Positions 6,489 through 7,056 of a stretch of DNA of 7,056 bases are shown here, piece after piece; position 1 is the first letter of the stretch, and every line of letters starts with the position of its first letter. A program made the translations under genes and the position numbers. The notes under the pieces are model-generated. The model was not told the DNA's origin and ran no database searches. It was given only the letters and a program-made list of their open reading frames with translations. This DNA is from Chloroflexota bacterium (GTDB taxonomy: Bacteria > Chloroflexota > Anaerolineae > Anaerolineales > Anaerolineaceae): positions 1 through 7,056 of the forward strand of contig JAAZIH010000149.1 of assembly GCA_012800995.1 (NCBI GenBank), read 5' to 3'.

Positions 6489-6582
6489 AAAATCTAAACA
6501 TGGATAAAATCATTGCCAATACAATGATGATGGATAGGATTGCGATAACAATTTTATAAACTCTGTTAGTGTTTCGAGACAT
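6487..6582 (-). CDS. Small single-span membrane protein (31 residues), unknown
   Basis: A 31-codon ORF runs from an ATG at 6582-6580 to a TAG at 6489-6487. It begins MSRNTNRVYK, a polar, basic start (R3, R7, K10), and then has an almost unbroken hydrophobic run (residues 11-29, rich in Ile, Leu, Val, Met) before ending RF. This fits a one-pass membrane peptide with its N-terminus in the cytoplasm. Support for expression comes from context. GGAG at 6590-6587 precedes the ATG by 4 nt and overlaps the uvrC end; the ATG begins 1 nt after the uvrC TAA; and its own stop overlaps the nitroreductase Shine-Dalgarno. It contains no Cys and only a few Ser/Thr, so it does not look like an azole-type precursor peptide. 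I do not recognise the family. It could instead be a short coupling ORF whose translation matters more than its product. Confidence 0.62.
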   Translation of the reverse strand: MSRNTNRVYKIVIAILSIIIVLAMILSMFRF

Positions 6583-6583
6583 G

Positions 6584-7056
6584 TTACTCCAGTTGTGTCT
6601 TGATTTGTTGTGCTAAATAAAGCGAAATGCCTTTGATGCCGGCAATATCTTCTACGTTGGCATTTTTAATGCCTTCAATGGACCCAAAGCGGTCAATGAG
6701 GGCACGTCTACGGGCTGGTCCAAGACCTGGAATTTCATCCAGGCGGGACATTAAGCCTATTTTACCACGGCGACTTCGGTGAGCCGTAATCGCGAAGCGA
6801 TGTGCTTCGTCGCGAATGCGTTGTAAGAGGAACAAACCTTGTGAGCCATCTTCAAGTCGGATCGAATCTGATTGATTATGTACAAACAGTTCATCTTGCT
6901 TTTCTGCAAGCGCGGCAATGAAAAAATGCTCTCGCAATCCAAAGCTTTCAATAACCTCCAAGGCAGTCGAAAGCTGTCCTTTTCCACCATCAACAATAAG
7001 CAAGTCTGGTAAAAGGCTGAAAGCCAAATCCTGTTTTCTGCCCGGTTCATCTTTTA
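6584..7056 (-). CDS. uvrC: UvrABC excinuclease subunit C, C-terminal part (5'-truncated by the window edge)
   Basis: The minus-strand frame is open from the right edge (first full codon at 7054) to a TAA at 6586-6584, giving about 156 residues of the C-terminus; the TTG near 7027 is internal. UvrC makes the incisions on both sides of a lesion in nucleotide excision repair, acting with UvrA and UvrB. Visible: the RNase H-like 5'-incision domain with LLPDLLIVDGGKGQL (catalytic Asp in the VDGG motif), an AALAEKQDELF stretch, and the conserved QGLFLLQRIRDEAHRFAI motif with its His. These are followed by a helix-hairpin-helix pair, IPGLGPARRRALIDRFGS and then IAGIKGISLYLAQQIK, which binds DNA. The GIY-YIG nuclease, Cys-rich and UvrB-binding domains must lie beyond the right edge. 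The gene leads a tight run with a 31-codon membrane ORF (1-nt gap) and the SagB-like gene. Confidence 0.95.
   Translation of the reverse strand, partial: KDEPGRKQDLAFSLLPDLLIVDGGKGQLSTALEVIESFGLREHFFIAALAEKQDELFVHNQSDSIRLEDGSQGLFLLQRIRDEAHRFAITAHRSRRGKIGLMSRLDEIPGLGPARRRALIDRFGSIEGIKNANVEDIAGIKGISLYLAQQIKTQLE

Noticed and set aside
6487..6582. The 31-codon ORF as a RiPP precursor for the SagB-like enzyme
   Set aside because: It has no Cys, few Ser/Thr, no leader/core layout and reads as a transmembrane segment; no YcaO cyclodehydratase gene is in view.

Overview
This looks like an ordinary chromosomal segment of a moderately AT-rich bacterium. The best taxonomic guess is Chloroflexota, class Anaerolineae. 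This rests on recalled family resemblance, not on a search. The methionyl-tRNA synthetase has the HVGN / SGS-N-W style motifs and a short C-terminus. The DUF177 protein opens with an NVGY..NRPIGY-like N-terminus. A lipoprotein has a Pro/Thr-rich linker after its lipobox. There are no tRNA or rRNA genes, CRISPR arrays, transposases or phage genes.

Layout, left to right. (1) Positions 2-889, plus strand: the C-terminal beta-pinwheel and acidic tail of a type II topoisomerase A subunit, most likely GyrA, cut by the left edge. (2) Positions 901-3260, minus strand: a compact three-gene run read right to left. It holds an XTP/dITP pyrophosphatase (RdgB/HAM1), a PhnD-like substrate-binding lipoprotein with no transporter beside it, and a SanA/YdcF-like DUF218 membrane-anchored protein. 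The last two are 1 nt apart. (3) Positions 3261-3344: a divergent intergenic region with a perfect extended -10 element pointing right. (4) Positions 3345-5690, plus strand: a DUF177/YceD protein with zinc-ribbon-like cysteines, then metG. The rpmF (L32) gene that often follows DUF177 is absent. (5) Positions 5718-7056, minus strand: a tightly coupled run read right to left. It holds the C-terminal part of UvrC (cut by the right edge), a previously easy-to-miss 31-codon single-span membrane peptide, and a SagB/ThcOx-type nitroreductase. The Shine-Dalgarno sequence of each downstream gene overlaps or abuts the previous stop codon.

Most genes are housekeeping: DNA topology, nucleotide-pool cleaning, ribosome-related DUF177, tRNA charging and nucleotide excision repair. 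The less ordinary parts are the small membrane ORF coupled to uvrC and an orphan SagB-like enzyme, the lone PhnD-like lipoprotein coupled to a DUF218 protein, and the divergent KMSKS-equivalent loop in MetRS. I see no convincing evidence of a wholly new multi-gene system. The uvrC / small ORF / SagB-like cluster is the best candidate for follow-up. No stretch over 300 bases lacks a gene, and I found no convincing intrinsic terminator.
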